DNA of 64,000 nucleotides, from positions 2,418,001 through 2,482,000 of the forward strand of contig NZ_WWFG01000002.1 in NCBI RefSeq assembly GCF_026127265.1. Reading direction: 5' to 3'. Made by a program: the position numbers and the translations under genes. This document shows, piece after piece, positions 52,533-62,463 of this stretch; the stretch's first letter is position 1, and each line of letters opens with the position of its first letter. The notes below the pieces were generated by a model, which had not been told where the DNA came from, did not search any database, and saw nothing but the letters and a program-made list of their open reading frames with translations. This DNA comes from Nostoc sp. KVJ3 (lineage in GTDB: Bacteria > Cyanobacteriota > Cyanobacteriia > Cyanobacteriales > Nostocaceae).

Positions 52533-55500
52533 ATGAATAATTACAATCTATTAGATTTATTTTGCCAGGAAATTGAGACTCAGGTATCCATCCTGAAAGA
52601 ATCTTTAAATACACTCAGAACTCAACCATCCTCTTTAACCGATCTGGAACAGGCTACTCAATCAGTACACTCTATCTGGGGAAGTGCCAAATTAGTTGAA
52701 AGAGAAGCGGCTGCTAATTTAGCACAAATTATGAAGGAGTGCTTTATTGCTGCCCAAAACAGTACTGTTATTCTCGGTGAAGAACAAATTGAACTCTTAC
52801 TTCATGCCAGCCATTTACTCTTGAGTATTGGCAAAGCAGCAGAAGTAGAATTTGAACGTTGGATGTCAGAACATTCTTGGGAACTTTCAACAACTCAAAA
52901 ATCTATCTCAATTTTATTGACATCTGGAACAACAAATGTGTCTTTTCAAAAACAGGAAATAGCAACTAATATATCTCCTTTATCAACTTTTTCATCTTCA
53001 GAGTCAGCAGTAATTACAACCGAGGTAGTCAGTCAATCATCTATTAGTTCTGTTCAAGAACTGGAACCGGAAATCAACGTTACGCTTAATCCTTGGTCAG
53101 AAGTACAAAGTATATCAGTTATCTCTAATGCTTCTACTCAAGAAATCCCTCCCATCACTGTATCTGCATCCGAGAATTTAACTACTACAGTGAGCGATGA
53201 CGGTTCCATGATGGACTTATTTCGCTTGGAATTGGAGACGCAGGTTAATCTGATGAATGAGGGATTGCTAGCATTGGAAAACAATCCTAAATCTGCTCAG
53301 GCATTAGAAACTTTAATGCGCGCGGCTCACTCAATAAAAGGATCTGCTAGGATTGTTGGTCTTGATGTAGTAGTCAACTTAGCTCACGTTATGGAGGACT
53401 GTTTTGTTGCAGCCCAAAATAAAAAAATTACGCTGAATTCTGACCACGTTGATATCCTTTTGGAAGCAGTGGATTTATTACAAGGCATCAGCCAAGTAAG
53501 TCATGCAGAGTTGCCTAATTGGTTGGCAAATCAGAATGCAGCTTTTACCCTGGCACAATCATCTGTCACTGCAATTTTGAATCCGCAAGTTGCACCTTTA
53601 CCAGTAGCCGAGGTGAAGAAGAAAGAGACGAACACAGCAATATCTGCATCTCCAAATTTGAGCCAAGTCACTCCTGATTTAATTCCATCAGCTACCACAT
53701 CCTTAAATCAGTCTCCCTCGCCAGAGTTACCTAATCATCAAGCAGCATCAGTATCTTTTTCTTCCCAGGAAAAGAGTCTAGCAACATCTGCATCTGAACA
53801 AATGCCAGCACAAGATCGGGTAGTGCGGGTAAATGCAGAAAACTTAAACCGGATTATGGGTTTAGCTGGGGAATCTTTAATTGAAGCTAATTGGTTGCAA
53901 CCCCATGCAGATTCGATGATGTCCTTAAAATGGCGTTTGGTAGAGTTGTCGAGAACTTTAGAAAGATTACAGGATACTCTAGATCAGGGTAATTATGAAC
54001 AAGATGGAAAACAGTATCTAGAAGAAGCAAGACACAAAGAACAGGAGTGCGTTAACTTGTTGAGCGATCGCCTCAATGAATTAGAATTATACGCACAACG
54101 AACTGCAAATTTATCTGACCGCCTTTACCGAGAAGTGATTACTTCCAATATGCGTCCGTTTGCAGATGGTATCCAAGGTTTTCCTCGGATGATTCGTGAT
54201 TTAGCACGCAAGTTAAATAAGGAAGTCAAGTTAGAAATTGTCGGGAAAGCAACATCTGTAGACCGAGATATTCTCAAGAAGTTGGAAGCACCTTTGACGC
54301 ACATCTTGCGAAATGCGACTGACCACGGAATTGAGTTACCGCAAGAACGAATAGCAGTAGGAAAGCCGTCTGAAGGCACAATCCGCTTAGAGGCATTTCA
54401 TCGCGGGGGGATGTTAGCAATTACTATATCCGATGATGGACGAGGTATTAATTCAGAAAATTTACGTCAGAAAATTATTAACAAAAACCTCGCAACTTCA
54501 GAAATGGCAACTCAATTTACAGATGCAGAATTGATGGAGTTTCTATTTTTACCAGGATTTTCCACTGCCAAGCAAGTAACAGAAATTTCTGGACGGGGTG
54601 TAGGGTTGGATATTGCCAAAAGCATGGCGCAGGAGGTGGGAGGAACGGTACGTGCAGCTTCACTTGCTGGAAAAGGAACAAGTTTTCATTTCCAACTGCC
54701 GCTAACGCTTTCGGTTGTGCGAACGCTGTTGGTAGAAATTTCTGGTAAACCCTATGCTGTTCCTTTAGCCAGGATTGAGCAAATTATTACATTGGAACAA
54801 TCAGAAATTGCCGAGGTTGAAAATCGCCAATATTTTACCATGAATCAACAAAATATTGGATTAATTGCTGCCCATCAAGTATTAGAATTATCGGCATCTA
54901 AGGAATTGTCTGGCTTACTCTCAGTAGTAATAATTAGTGACCAAGCTAGTATCTATGGATTGGTGGTAGACAAGTTTTTAGGTGAACGCGATTTAGTTGT
55001 TAGACCCCTCGACCCGCGTTTAGGTAAAGTGCGAGATATTAGTGCGACATCTTTATTAGGAGATGGCTCACCTGTTTTGATTGTAGATGTTTCAGATATG
55101 GTGAGGACAATAGATGCCATTCTCAATATCGGACAACTAAATAAAGTTGGGGTAGAGACAACAGTAACTTTAGATAAGCGTCAGAAAATTTTGGTGGTAG
55201 ATGATTCAATTACGGTACGAGAAATGGAACGCAAGCTGTTAGAAAATCGTGGTTACAACGTCGATATTGCTGTTAATGGCGTAGAGGGGTGGAATGCTGT
55301 ACGTACCAACCACTACGATTTAGTGATTAGCGATATTGATATGCCCAGAATGAATGGTATTGAATTGGTGCGGCAAATCAAAAGTCATCCCCGCTTGCAC
55401 TCGCTACCTGTGATTATTGTCTCTTACCGCGATCGCACTGAAGACCGCATTCAGGGTTTGGAAGCTGGTGCTGATTACTACTTGACAAAAAGTAGTTTTC

Positions 55501-55547
55501 ATGATTCAACGTTGATTGATGCTGTAGTTGATTTAATTGGTCGTTAA
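52533..55547 (+). CDS. cheA: CheA-REC hybrid histidine kinase with two Hpt domains (WspE-like)
   Basis: This 1004-residue protein has Hpt-1 (about 5-115; H46 in QSVHSIWGSAKL, with W in place of the usual K), a Ser/Thr-rich linker, and Hpt-2 (about 225-335; H266 in RAAHSIKGSARIVG). The CheA dimer and ATPase domains follow (about 430-730, with THILRNATDHGIELPQER, ISDDGRGI and GRGVGLDI). A CheW domain (about 735-870) and a receiver domain with phospho-acceptor D934 (LVISDIDMPRMNG) complete it. This is WspE architecture plus an extra Hpt. It phosphorylates the REC-cyclase output protein and CheB. Confidence 0.9.
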   Translation: MNNYNLLDLFCQEIETQVSILKESLNTLRTQPSSLTDLEQATQSVHSIWGSAKLVEREAAANLAQIMKECFIAAQNSTVILGEEQIELLLHASHLLLSIGKAAEVEFERWMSEHSWELSTTQKSISILLTSGTTNVSFQKQEIATNISPLSTFSSSESAVITTEVVSQSSISSVQELEPEINVTLNPWSEVQSISVISNASTQEIPPITVSASENLTTTVSDDGSMMDLFRLELETQVNLMNEGLLALENNPKSAQALETLMRAAHSIKGSARIVGLDVVVNLAHVMEDCFVAAQNKKITLNSDHVDILLEAVDLLQGISQVSHAELPNWLANQNAAFTLAQSSVTAILNPQVAPLPVAEVKKKETNTAISASPNLSQVTPDLIPSATTSLNQSPSPELPNHQAASVSFSSQEKSLATSASEQMPAQDRVVRVNAENLNRIMGLAGESLIEANWLQPHADSMMSLKWRLVELSRTLERLQDTLDQGNYEQDGKQYLEEARHKEQECVNLLSDRLNELELYAQRTANLSDRLYREVITSNMRPFADGIQGFPRMIRDLARKLNKEVKLEIVGKATSVDRDILKKLEAPLTHILRNATDHGIELPQERIAVGKPSEGTIRLEAFHRGGMLAITISDDGRGINSENLRQKIINKNLATSEMATQFTDAELMEFLFLPGFSTAKQVTEISGRGVGLDIAKSMAQEVGGTVRAASLAGKGTSFHFQLPLTLSVVRTLLVEISGKPYAVPLARIEQIITLEQSEIAEVENRQYFTMNQQNIGLIAAHQVLELSASKELSGLLSVVIISDQASIYGLVVDKFLGERDLVVRPLDPRLGKVRDISATSLLGDGSPVLIVDVSDMVRTIDAILNIGQLNKVGVETTVTLDKRQKILVVDDSITVREMERKLLENRGYNVDIAVNGVEGWNAVRTNHYDLVISDIDMPRMNGIELVRQIKSHPRLHSLPVIIVSYRDRTEDRIQGLEAGADYYLTKSSFHDSTLIDAVVDLIGR

Positions 55548-55548
55548 T

Positions 55549-56574
55549 ATGAGAATAGCGATCGTTAACGACTTAACAATTGCAGTCACAGCATTACGCC
55601 GGGTATTGCAGACATATCCTGAGTATCAAGTGGTTTGGGTTGCCCGTAATGGTGCAGAAGCGGTTACTAAATGCGCCGAGGATACACCCGATTTAATTTT
55701 AATGGATTTGTTGATGCCCGTAATGGATGGGGTAGAAGCAACGAAACGGATTATGCAAAACTCTCCCTGTGCCATTATTGTAGTCACAGCCAATGCCGAG
55801 CAGAATGTTACCAAGGTGTATGAAGCGATGGGTTACGGTGCAGTAGATGCAGTGAATACACCTGTTGTAGCTGGCTCAGATAAAGCCCAGAGTGAAAGTC
55901 AGTTGTTAACCAAAATCGCTCGGATTGGTAAAACGTTAAAAAAATCTTCTGTCAGTACAAAGACAAAGTTACCTGCTTCATCTCTGAATCATGAACGACA
56001 AAGTGATTTATCTTTGACAGTTCCTTTAGTAGTTATTGGCTCATCGACGGGAGGCCCAAAAGCTTTAGCAGCTATTTTATCAAAGCTACCTGCTAATTTT
56101 AATGCAGCGATCGCCATTATCCAACACGTTGATGCTCAGTTTTCAACTGGTTTTGTGGAATGGTTAGACCAGCAAACTCCATTATCGGTTAGATTGGCAG
56201 AAAAAGGCGATCGCTTTCGTTCAGGAATTGTAATAGTAGCGGGTACTAATGATCATCTATATTTAAAGCCAGATTTAACTCTTGGTTATACTAAAAACCC
56301 AGTTGACTATCCTTACCGTCCATCAGTTGATGTATTTTTCAAAAGTCTGTCTCAACACTGGAAGCGTCAGGGAACGGCTATTTTGCTCACTGGTATGGGG
56401 CGAGATGGGGCTGAGGGATTAAGTGCTTTACGACTGCGAGGTTGGCATACAATCGCCCAAGACAAAGCCAGTTGTGTGGTGTATGGTATGCCTAAAGCGG
56501 CTGTTGAGTTAGATGCTGCTGTGGAGGTATTACCACTAGATGATATTGCTACAACCTTGCTGAAAAAAAATTAA
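55549..56574 (+). CDS. cheB: CheB methylesterase (WspF-like)
   Basis: The product has 341 residues from the ATG at 55549, one base after the cheA stop; the frame is open to a TTG at 55537. The receiver domain has D53 (LILMDLLMPVMDG). The methylesterase domain (about 155-340) has the catalytic triad segments VVIGSSTGGPKALAAI (Ser), IIQHVDAQF (His) and GMGRDGAEGL (Asp). It removes methyl groups from the receptor and so dampens kinase activity. Loss of WspF locks the Wsp system on in Pseudomonas, so this gene should be a negative regulator. Confidence 0.9.
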   Translation: MRIAIVNDLTIAVTALRRVLQTYPEYQVVWVARNGAEAVTKCAEDTPDLILMDLLMPVMDGVEATKRIMQNSPCAIIVVTANAEQNVTKVYEAMGYGAVDAVNTPVVAGSDKAQSESQLLTKIARIGKTLKKSSVSTKTKLPASSLNHERQSDLSLTVPLVVIGSSTGGPKALAAILSKLPANFNAAIAIIQHVDAQFSTGFVEWLDQQTPLSVRLAEKGDRFRSGIVIVAGTNDHLYLKPDLTLGYTKNPVDYPYRPSVDVFFKSLSQHWKRQGTAILLTGMGRDGAEGLSALRLRGWHTIAQDKASCVVYGMPKAAVELDAAVEVLPLDDIATTLLKKN

Positions 56575-56712
56575 AATTCTCTCCGATATATAAGTGACTT
56601 CCAAATTAAAAAACATCCAAAAATCTCATATCTCTTCTTCTTTCTCTGTGACCTCTGCGCCTCTGTGGTTCGCTTTATTGAATAATTTATTTCTTGGAAA
56701 TCCCTAACTTCT

Positions 56713-58239
56713 ATGACATCTACAATAGACGAAAAAATAACCGTTTTACTAATTGACGACCAATCCATAATCGGCGAAGCTATTTCTCGAATGCTAGCGG
56801 TTGAACCAGACATTGTATTTCGCTATTGTTGTAACCCTACACTCGCTCTCAAGGCAGCTAAAGATTGCAACCCAACCGTGATTTTGCAAGACCTTGTGAT
56901 GCCACAAATGGAAGGGTTACTGTTAGTACGGTATCTCCGCTCTCAAGATTCGCCTACCTGCCATATTCCGCTAATTGTTTTATCTAGTAAAGAAGAACCA
57001 GTTATCAAAGCGAAAGCATTTGAATTAGGAGCAAATGACTATCTGGTAAAGTTGCCTAACAATATGGAGCTAATTGCCCGCATTCGCTACCATTCCAAAG
57101 CATATATAAATTTTCTCAAACGACAAGAAGCAGAAGCTCTATTTAAAGAGGAAATTATGCGTCAAGCAGCATATATTGAGGAGGTAGATCGGGTGACATC
57201 TGCGGCTTCTGACGTGGAACGCGATGCTTTTCAACCAGATAAATTAACAGAGGTTGCTAAACGTAGCGACGAGCTTGGACAACTGGCACGGGTTTTTACT
57301 AATATGGTGAAAACTGTGAAAGCACGGGAGAAGGAATTAATAACTGCTAATACTCAATTAGAATCTCTTCTCAAAGCTTACGGGCGATTTGTTCCTCACG
57401 AATATTTACGATTCTTACGAAAAGAAAAGATTACAGATGTCCAGTTAGGCGACCATGTTAGCAAAGTTATGGCGGTAATGTTTAGTGATATTCGGTCTTT
57501 CACAACCATCTCTGAAAATATGACTCCTCAAGATAATTTTAACTTTGTTAATGCCTATCTTAAGCGCGTCAGTCCAGAAATCCGCTCTCATTACGGTATT
57601 ATTGTCAAATTTCTAGGTGATGGAATGATGGCAGTTTTTCCTGAAGGTGCTGATGATGCTGTAGCTGCTGGTGTTGCTAAACAAAAACGGGTTTATGAAT
57701 ACAATGAGCAACGTCTAGAAAAAGGTTACTTACCTCTAAAAATTGGTATTGGTATTCATGTTGGTCAGATGATGTTAGGGATGGTTGGTGAAGAAAACCG
57801 GATGCAGGGTGATGCTTTTTCTGACAATGTTAATTTAACAGCTAGGTTAGAAGGTTTAACTAAGTTTTATGGTGTATCTCTGCTCATTTCTGAGCAGACA
57901 TTAGAGCATCTAAGTAATTCGACAAAATATCAAATTCGCTTTTTAGATCGAGTTGTTGTTAAAGGACGAAATGAGCCGATTTCTGTTTATGAAATTCTCG
58001 ATGCCGAAATTGATGAAATTAAATTTTTAAAGCTCAAGTCTCAGCCGGATTTTGAGCAAGCTTTAGATTATTATCGTCAAGGTAGCTTTGAACAGGCAAA
58101 GGTTTATTTTGAAAAAGTTTTAAGTGTCAATTCTGCTGATAAAACTGCTGATTTATATCTGAGCCGAGTCAATTATCTTTTGCAATCAGATAATATTCTA
58201 GACAAATGGGATGGTGTTTGGCGTTTTACTGAGAAGTAA
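56713..58239 (+). CDS. WspR-like receiver fused to a class III nucleotide cyclase (probable adenylate cyclase)
   Basis: This 508-residue protein has a receiver domain (1-125) with phospho-acceptor D60 in TVILQDLVMPQMEG and SSKEEPVIKAKAFELGANDY, wording that follows WspR closely. A HAMP-like linker (about 175-205) precedes the FVPHEYLRFL helix, and the class III cyclase domain spans about 245-415. Metal-binding aspartates are D259 (FSDIRSFT) and D303 (LGDGMMAVF), and the transition-state pair is N374/R378 (NVNLTARLE). K299 and D367 are at the positions that select adenine. A TPR-like tail follows. It would make cAMP when phosphorylated. A 138-bp gap with an interspersed repeat separates it from cheB. 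Confidence 0.88.
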   Translation: MTSTIDEKITVLLIDDQSIIGEAISRMLAVEPDIVFRYCCNPTLALKAAKDCNPTVILQDLVMPQMEGLLLVRYLRSQDSPTCHIPLIVLSSKEEPVIKAKAFELGANDYLVKLPNNMELIARIRYHSKAYINFLKRQEAEALFKEEIMRQAAYIEEVDRVTSAASDVERDAFQPDKLTEVAKRSDELGQLARVFTNMVKTVKAREKELITANTQLESLLKAYGRFVPHEYLRFLRKEKITDVQLGDHVSKVMAVMFSDIRSFTTISENMTPQDNFNFVNAYLKRVSPEIRSHYGIIVKFLGDGMMAVFPEGADDAVAAGVAKQKRVYEYNEQRLEKGYLPLKIGIGIHVGQMMLGMVGEENRMQGDAFSDNVNLTARLEGLTKFYGVSLLISEQTLEHLSNSTKYQIRFLDRVVVKGRNEPISVYEILDAEIDEIKFLKLKSQPDFEQALDYYRQGSFEQAKVYFEKVLSVNSADKTADLYLSRVNYLLQSDNILDKWDGVWRFTEK

Positions 58240-58334
58240 GTATTTGTATGTTTACAATTAAATGTTTATTAATATTATATTCTCAAATACCAAATTTTAA
58301 GGCTCTCAGTGGACAGTAAGAGAGCGATCGCTCA

Positions 58335-58442
58335 GAAGGCGAAGGGCGTAATCCCAAAACCAATGAGCCAATGACTATTCCAGCTACCAAAGTGGCTGCG
58401 TTTTCTGCTGGGAAACAGTTTAAAGAAAAAGTAGCACCATAA
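58335..58442 (+). pseudogene. 3' relic of an HU-type DNA-binding protein gene
   Basis: The frame reads GRNPKTNEPMTIPATKVAAF then SAGKQFKEKVAP and a stop, which is the C-terminal third of a cyanobacterial HU protein. The conserved DNA-binding arm RNPKT is present, but the N-terminal dimerisation part is missing. The rest of 58240-58555 shows nothing coding. Confidence 0.7.
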
Positions 58443-58555
58443 CCACAGGCTGAATCAGAGAGGTGGGGGAAGAGATCAGTTTCTTAGAGGAAAAGGCGAC
58501 TCAGTGCGATCGCCTTGTCCACTGAAAAGCGTCACACGTTTCGTTTTTTGTCTTA

Positions 58556-59002
58556 TTGCAGGAAAGAGGAAAGGCGAGCAGAGTTACTTCTGTCCTTGAC
58601 CCACAAGTTTTACCTCCTTACGTCGTAGCTGACTTATACCGTCGAACATGGAGAATTGAAGAGGCTTTTTACACGGTAAAACGTTTATTGGGATTATCTT
58701 ATTTATGGACTGCTTCTATTAATGGTGTGAAGTTACAAGTCTGGGCTACTTGGTTATTTTATGCTGTTTTAATTGACTTAGCAGACGCTGTTGCTGATGA
58801 ATTATCTCTACCATTTGACCGCATTTCCTTAGAGATGATCTTTCGTGGTTTGTATCATTTTAGTGTCGCTTACGACAAAGGGAAGGCGGATGATCCCGTT
58901 AAGTACTTTGCGGCTCCTGAAAATCAAGATTTAGGAATTGTCAAAGCCAAACGATTGCCAGTCTCCAAGCTGGATTTATCCCCTTTTCCTGCACCTTCTT
59001 GA
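58556..59002 (+). pseudogene. C-terminal fragment of an IS4-family transposase
   Basis: About 148 residues are left, with the end of the DDE domain in ADLYRRTWRIEEAFYTVKRL (catalytic Glu; the Y-x2-R of the YREK motif reads Y-x2-T) and the following helical region GVKLQVWATWLFYAVLIDLA. The first two thirds with the two catalytic Asp are absent, and no matching terminal repeats were found. A dead remnant. Confidence 0.78.
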
Positions 59003-59003
59003 C

Positions 59004-60357
59004 AAATGTGCAATTACCTTAACCTCTCACGAATGGGCGTTTATGGGGTATCAAGCCTTGCCACCAGGAGCAGACTTCACTCAAACAAAGTGGTGGGAAG
59101 TGCTAGGTGTTGATGTTCGCGCCACCGATGATGCAGTTAAAGCGGCTTACCGCAAATTAGCACGAAAATATCATCCAGACGGTGGCTCACCTGATTCTAA
59201 AAAAATGACAGTAATTAATGCTGCTTATGAAGAAGCAAAGAAAGCTGGTCACAAGTGCGGTGATTATGATTGGTAGATACCTGACCTGCTACCAGATGAG
59301 CTAAAAACCAAAATCAAAGAATCTGCACAGATGCCAAGTGTTGACCCTTTCGCATACGCGGACTCATTGATCAATATCGCAATGGGTTCTATCAGCGCGG
59401 CTTGAAATTTCTCGGTATGCTGGCAACTGGGGCGATTGTTGCTGTTAATGGGCTAAATCCCTTATCACTTGTAGCAATAGTAGTAAGTGGAGTTTTAGCG
59501 TTCTCGCTTCGAGTTGCCTTAGGCATCCCCTAAACTCAAACCATCCTCTAAGAATCAGACTCAGGAACCAGTAATTGAAACTATACCTGTACCTGGAGAA
59601 TTCAAAATCTACAGGCAAGCCGAGTTAAACCGCACCACAGCGTCACTTCTGGCAGATGGTGCAATTTTAATTGCTGGCGAGGACGGGAGTGGTAAATCCG
59701 TACTAGCGATCGCAGTAGTGGAGAAGCTGCAAGCTGACGGGTTTATGGTGGCGTTCATCGAACCGGCTACGCCCAAACAGATGTTGCTCGAAATTGCCCA
59801 CCAGTTCGACATTCCAACCGAAGACCTTGCGATCGCTCTCGGCACTTTTAGCATCAATAACTCAGGCGGAATCCTAACCCAATTCAACAGGTTAATTGCG
59901 TCCCCCTCTGGCGTACAGCACATTTTTAATGAATCTGGTAGCACCTACCTAATCAAAGCCAACATCAAAGGGGTAAGAACGGGCGATCGCTCTAAGGTAA
60001 ATGGGCAGTATCTAATTATTCAGGTACAGGGAACAGGCTTTTTAGTCCAGTCCGATGACGGAAGGATTTACAAGGCATCGACCGAACCCGATAGCCAAAT
60101 ATTCTTAGAGAAAATAACGGCGGATGTTGGAAAGCCAGCTATTACCAACATTGAGGCGTTGACCTTGGAAGATGAACCGATCGGGAGTGCGATCGCACAG
60201 TTTAACCGCACCGGTGCAATGGTGTTTATCAGTGGTCAGTTAACGGTGGATGGTTTAGAAAGGGAAGTATACAACCACTATTACTATTGGTCTGATATTA
60301 AAACCTCACTAATTCTGCCGGGACAACACCTGTTTGGAAAGCCAAAGCAATTGCTGA
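59004..60357 (+). pseudogene. Decayed multi-domain gene: J-domain, membrane helices, P-loop ATPase
   Basis: Pieces in different frames line up as one ancestral protein. A J-domain comes first (TKWWEVLGVDVRATDDAVKA, then RKYHPDGGSPDS) up to a stop at 59274, continuing in the same frame as LLPDELKTKIKESAQMPSVD. After a frameshift comes a hydrophobic pair (LKFLGMLATGAIVAVNGL). After a further shift and an inserted palindromic repeat (near 59500-59530) comes a P-loop region (LLADGAILIAGEDGSGKSVL) running on as the open frame 59718-60464. The last part overlaps chaC on the other strand and is not conserved. The host gene may have been from a plasmid or phage; its function is unknown. Confidence 0.6.
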
Positions 60358-60965
60358 TCCGTTATTCCAACTTTCATCAATCCATTGACAGTTTGCAAGA
60401 GGTAATCAGCACAAGAACCAAGCTCTCCAGAAGCTGTTGCAATGCTGTTAATCGTAGTTTCTAAGGAAATCTCACCACTATATGCACGATGCTGGCGATT
60501 AACCACAAAGGTAATTGCTGGCAATTGTTGAATACCGTCAAACACTCTCACCCAACGTGGGATATAACAACCAACTATCATTTCCCGTCGCCAAAGTAGT
60601 GGTAGTTCCGATGATACATCAACCGCAGCGATTCGGTAGGCAATACCTCGACAACTACCACCACTATCTAGACCTAATACTAATCCTCGATTTTCTGGTG
60701 TACCGCGGCCTTGAGGTACCCACAGGCAAAAACGACGATGCCAGCCGTATATTTTACCAATCCGTTGTTCTGCAAATTTCAAGATAGGATTCCAAATTAG
60801 AGAACCATATACAAACAACCAAATATCAGAATTGGGCTGATGTTGTCGAAGTGTTTGGTTGAGTGATTCTTCCAACTGGGCTTCACTTAATATAACGCCA
60901 GTTCCAGACTGTATGATTGTCTGTTGCAAGCGTCTAGATTCGAGATCAAAACGTGTTAGTGACAA
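60309..60965 (-). CDS. chaC: ChaC-family gamma-glutamylcyclotransferase
   Basis: This 218-residue protein has the GGCT fold hallmarks: IWLFVYGSLIWNP (substrate-binding YGSL loop), GWHRRFCLW, RGTPENRGLVLGLDSGGSCR, and LLWRREM, where the catalytic Glu is expected. ChaC enzymes cleave glutathione to 5-oxoproline and Cys-Gly in the cytoplasm. N-terminus and length fit the bacterial family. The gene appears intact even though decayed mobile-type DNA reaches its 3' end from the other strand. Confidence 0.85.
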   Translation of the reverse strand: MSLTRFDLESRRLQQTIIQSGTGVILSEAQLEESLNQTLRQHQPNSDIWLFVYGSLIWNPILKFAEQRIGKIYGWHRRFCLWVPQGRGTPENRGLVLGLDSGGSCRGIAYRIAAVDVSSELPLLWRREMIVGCYIPRWVRVFDGIQQLPAITFVVNRQHRAYSGEISLETTINSIATASGELGSCADYLLQTVNGLMKVGITDQQLLWLSKQVLSRQN

Positions 60966-61151
60966 TATAATAAAGTGTCTTTACTTGATTCAACCCGTAA
61001 TCATCATACTATTACAGCACGGCGTAAATAAACCAACGATTCTAAATTTCTGAAAAGCTCACGGGAAACCCGCGCACGAGGGTGGCTCCCCTACGTATAG
61101 TTCAAAAATCAAAGCGGACTGCTATATAAGTCCTAAATTGTTCCTTCATCA

Positions 61152-62340
61152 TAGAACTTACGCATTGACAGAAAATTGATACTATGTATTCAAATTCAAA
61201 TTCTGCGCTAAATGTTCCAAAATAAAGTCACGAGCTACTTGGAGAGACAGATTCCTTTGGATTTCATACCAATTTTCAATCAAGTCTTCTGCCCGCATTA
61301 ATTCTAATTGTGTGAAAGCGCGAATTGCACTAAAAAAGTGAGTCTTAATAGCATCGGTTGTTCTAACCATGAATCTTCCAATGCCACATACTTGTTTAAT
61401 AGCTCTGTGGTAACACTCAATCCCCCAATGAATTGAATGTAGCTCTTTAAATTCTGTTCTGGAAATTGAGTTTAGTGTATCTTTTTCAGGGATATACATA
61501 ATGTAATATCTTTTAGTTTCGTTTTTGAAACTTTTCCGAAATACTTTTACCTGACCAAAATTCTTTAGATACACTATTAAACCATCTTCGGGAATTTCTA
61601 AGTTTTGGACTTGGGTAAAATTTTTACCATCAATGGAACATGAGCGATTTTTAGCTACCCCAGTTAAAAACCCTAATCCCTTGTTTTTCAGTAACTTCAG
61701 GTTTTTTTGACTGGAATACCAAGCGTCAGTTGTCATTGTTTTAGGCTTTAAACCCCAATCCATTACCTCAGTAATCATTTCTCGTAAATAATCATTTTTA
61801 GTCTTGTTATCTTGTTTGTTATAAATGCGATAATTTACAGGTACAGATTTACCTGAACACTCGGTGTAATACAAGGTAATTAACTGAACTCCCTTAACGG
61901 CACGATGATGTCTACCTGAATAGTAATAACCGATTAAATCTGTTATTTCCGGGTCACTATGAGGCTTATCAATTACCGTATCATCTCCACTTAAAGTACC
62001 TCCAACTAGATTGATATTGGGCTTGATTTCTTCAAATAAGTCCTTGGGTTCGTACCGTTCACGTAGCAAAAATCTATTGACGCTATCATGAGATAAATTT
62101 TCCATTATCTCTGCCAGACGTGTGCAACCTGGATACTTTGATTCTGCCAGTAGAAACAGAGTATAAGTGTTCAAGTCACATTTAGCGGTTGATGGTTTAG
62201 TAATTGCTCTGATTGTCCGAACCCTAAACACAGCCAAGTAAATTATCTGTTTTTAACGCCTCTGGTAACTAGCGGTCGCTGTTTTTTTTCTGCATTCTCC
62301 TTATGCACTTTTTGTCTTGCTTGTCAATGCGTAAGTTCTA
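61152..62340. mobile_element. Intact IS701-like insertion sequence, 1189 bp
   Basis: Perfect 19-bp terminal inverted repeats tagaacttacgcattgaca lie at 61152-61170 and 62322-62340, with a direct 5-bp duplication catca on both sides (61147-61151 and 62341-62345). It contains a single full-length transposase gene on the reverse strand. It appears complete and potentially active. Confidence 0.9.
61182..62237 (-). CDS. IS701-like transposase
   Basis: This 351-residue DDE transposase is of the type common in Nostoc. It has LVGGTLSGDDTVIDKPHSDP with the first acidic residues, GLKPKTMTTDAWYSSQKNLK with the second, and the third region HWGIECYHRAIKQVCGIGRF with the catalytic Glu. No stop or frameshift was seen. 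The gene fills most of the element, and its 3' end lies 11 bp from the left terminal repeat. Family naming (IS701) is from memory of similar sequences. Confidence 0.82.
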   Translation of the reverse strand: MAVFRVRTIRAITKPSTAKCDLNTYTLFLLAESKYPGCTRLAEIMENLSHDSVNRFLLRERYEPKDLFEEIKPNINLVGGTLSGDDTVIDKPHSDPEITDLIGYYYSGRHHRAVKGVQLITLYYTECSGKSVPVNYRIYNKQDNKTKNDYLREMITEVMDWGLKPKTMTTDAWYSSQKNLKLLKNKGLGFLTGVAKNRSCSIDGKNFTQVQNLEIPEDGLIVYLKNFGQVKVFRKSFKNETKRYYIMYIPEKDTLNSISRTEFKELHSIHWGIECYHRAIKQVCGIGRFMVRTTDAIKTHFFSAIRAFTQLELMRAEDLIENWYEIQRNLSLQVARDFILEHLAQNLNLNT

Positions 62341-62463
62341 CATCAGTTGAAAGCCCTGGGATTTATTGAATCCGAGTGAAAATTTACTCATAGAGAGAGT
62401 TGCGGGGACTGACTTACATCCTGTCAGGCAGTCCCAGGAAGGCGATCGCTACCACCCCAAAGT

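Noticed and set aside
47125..58239. Assignment of the chemosensory operon to the hmp (hormogonium) or ptx (phototaxis) loci
   Set aside because: No GAF-type photoreceptor MCP and no CheY-only output; gene order, CheR-TPR and the WspD cysteines fit Wsp better.
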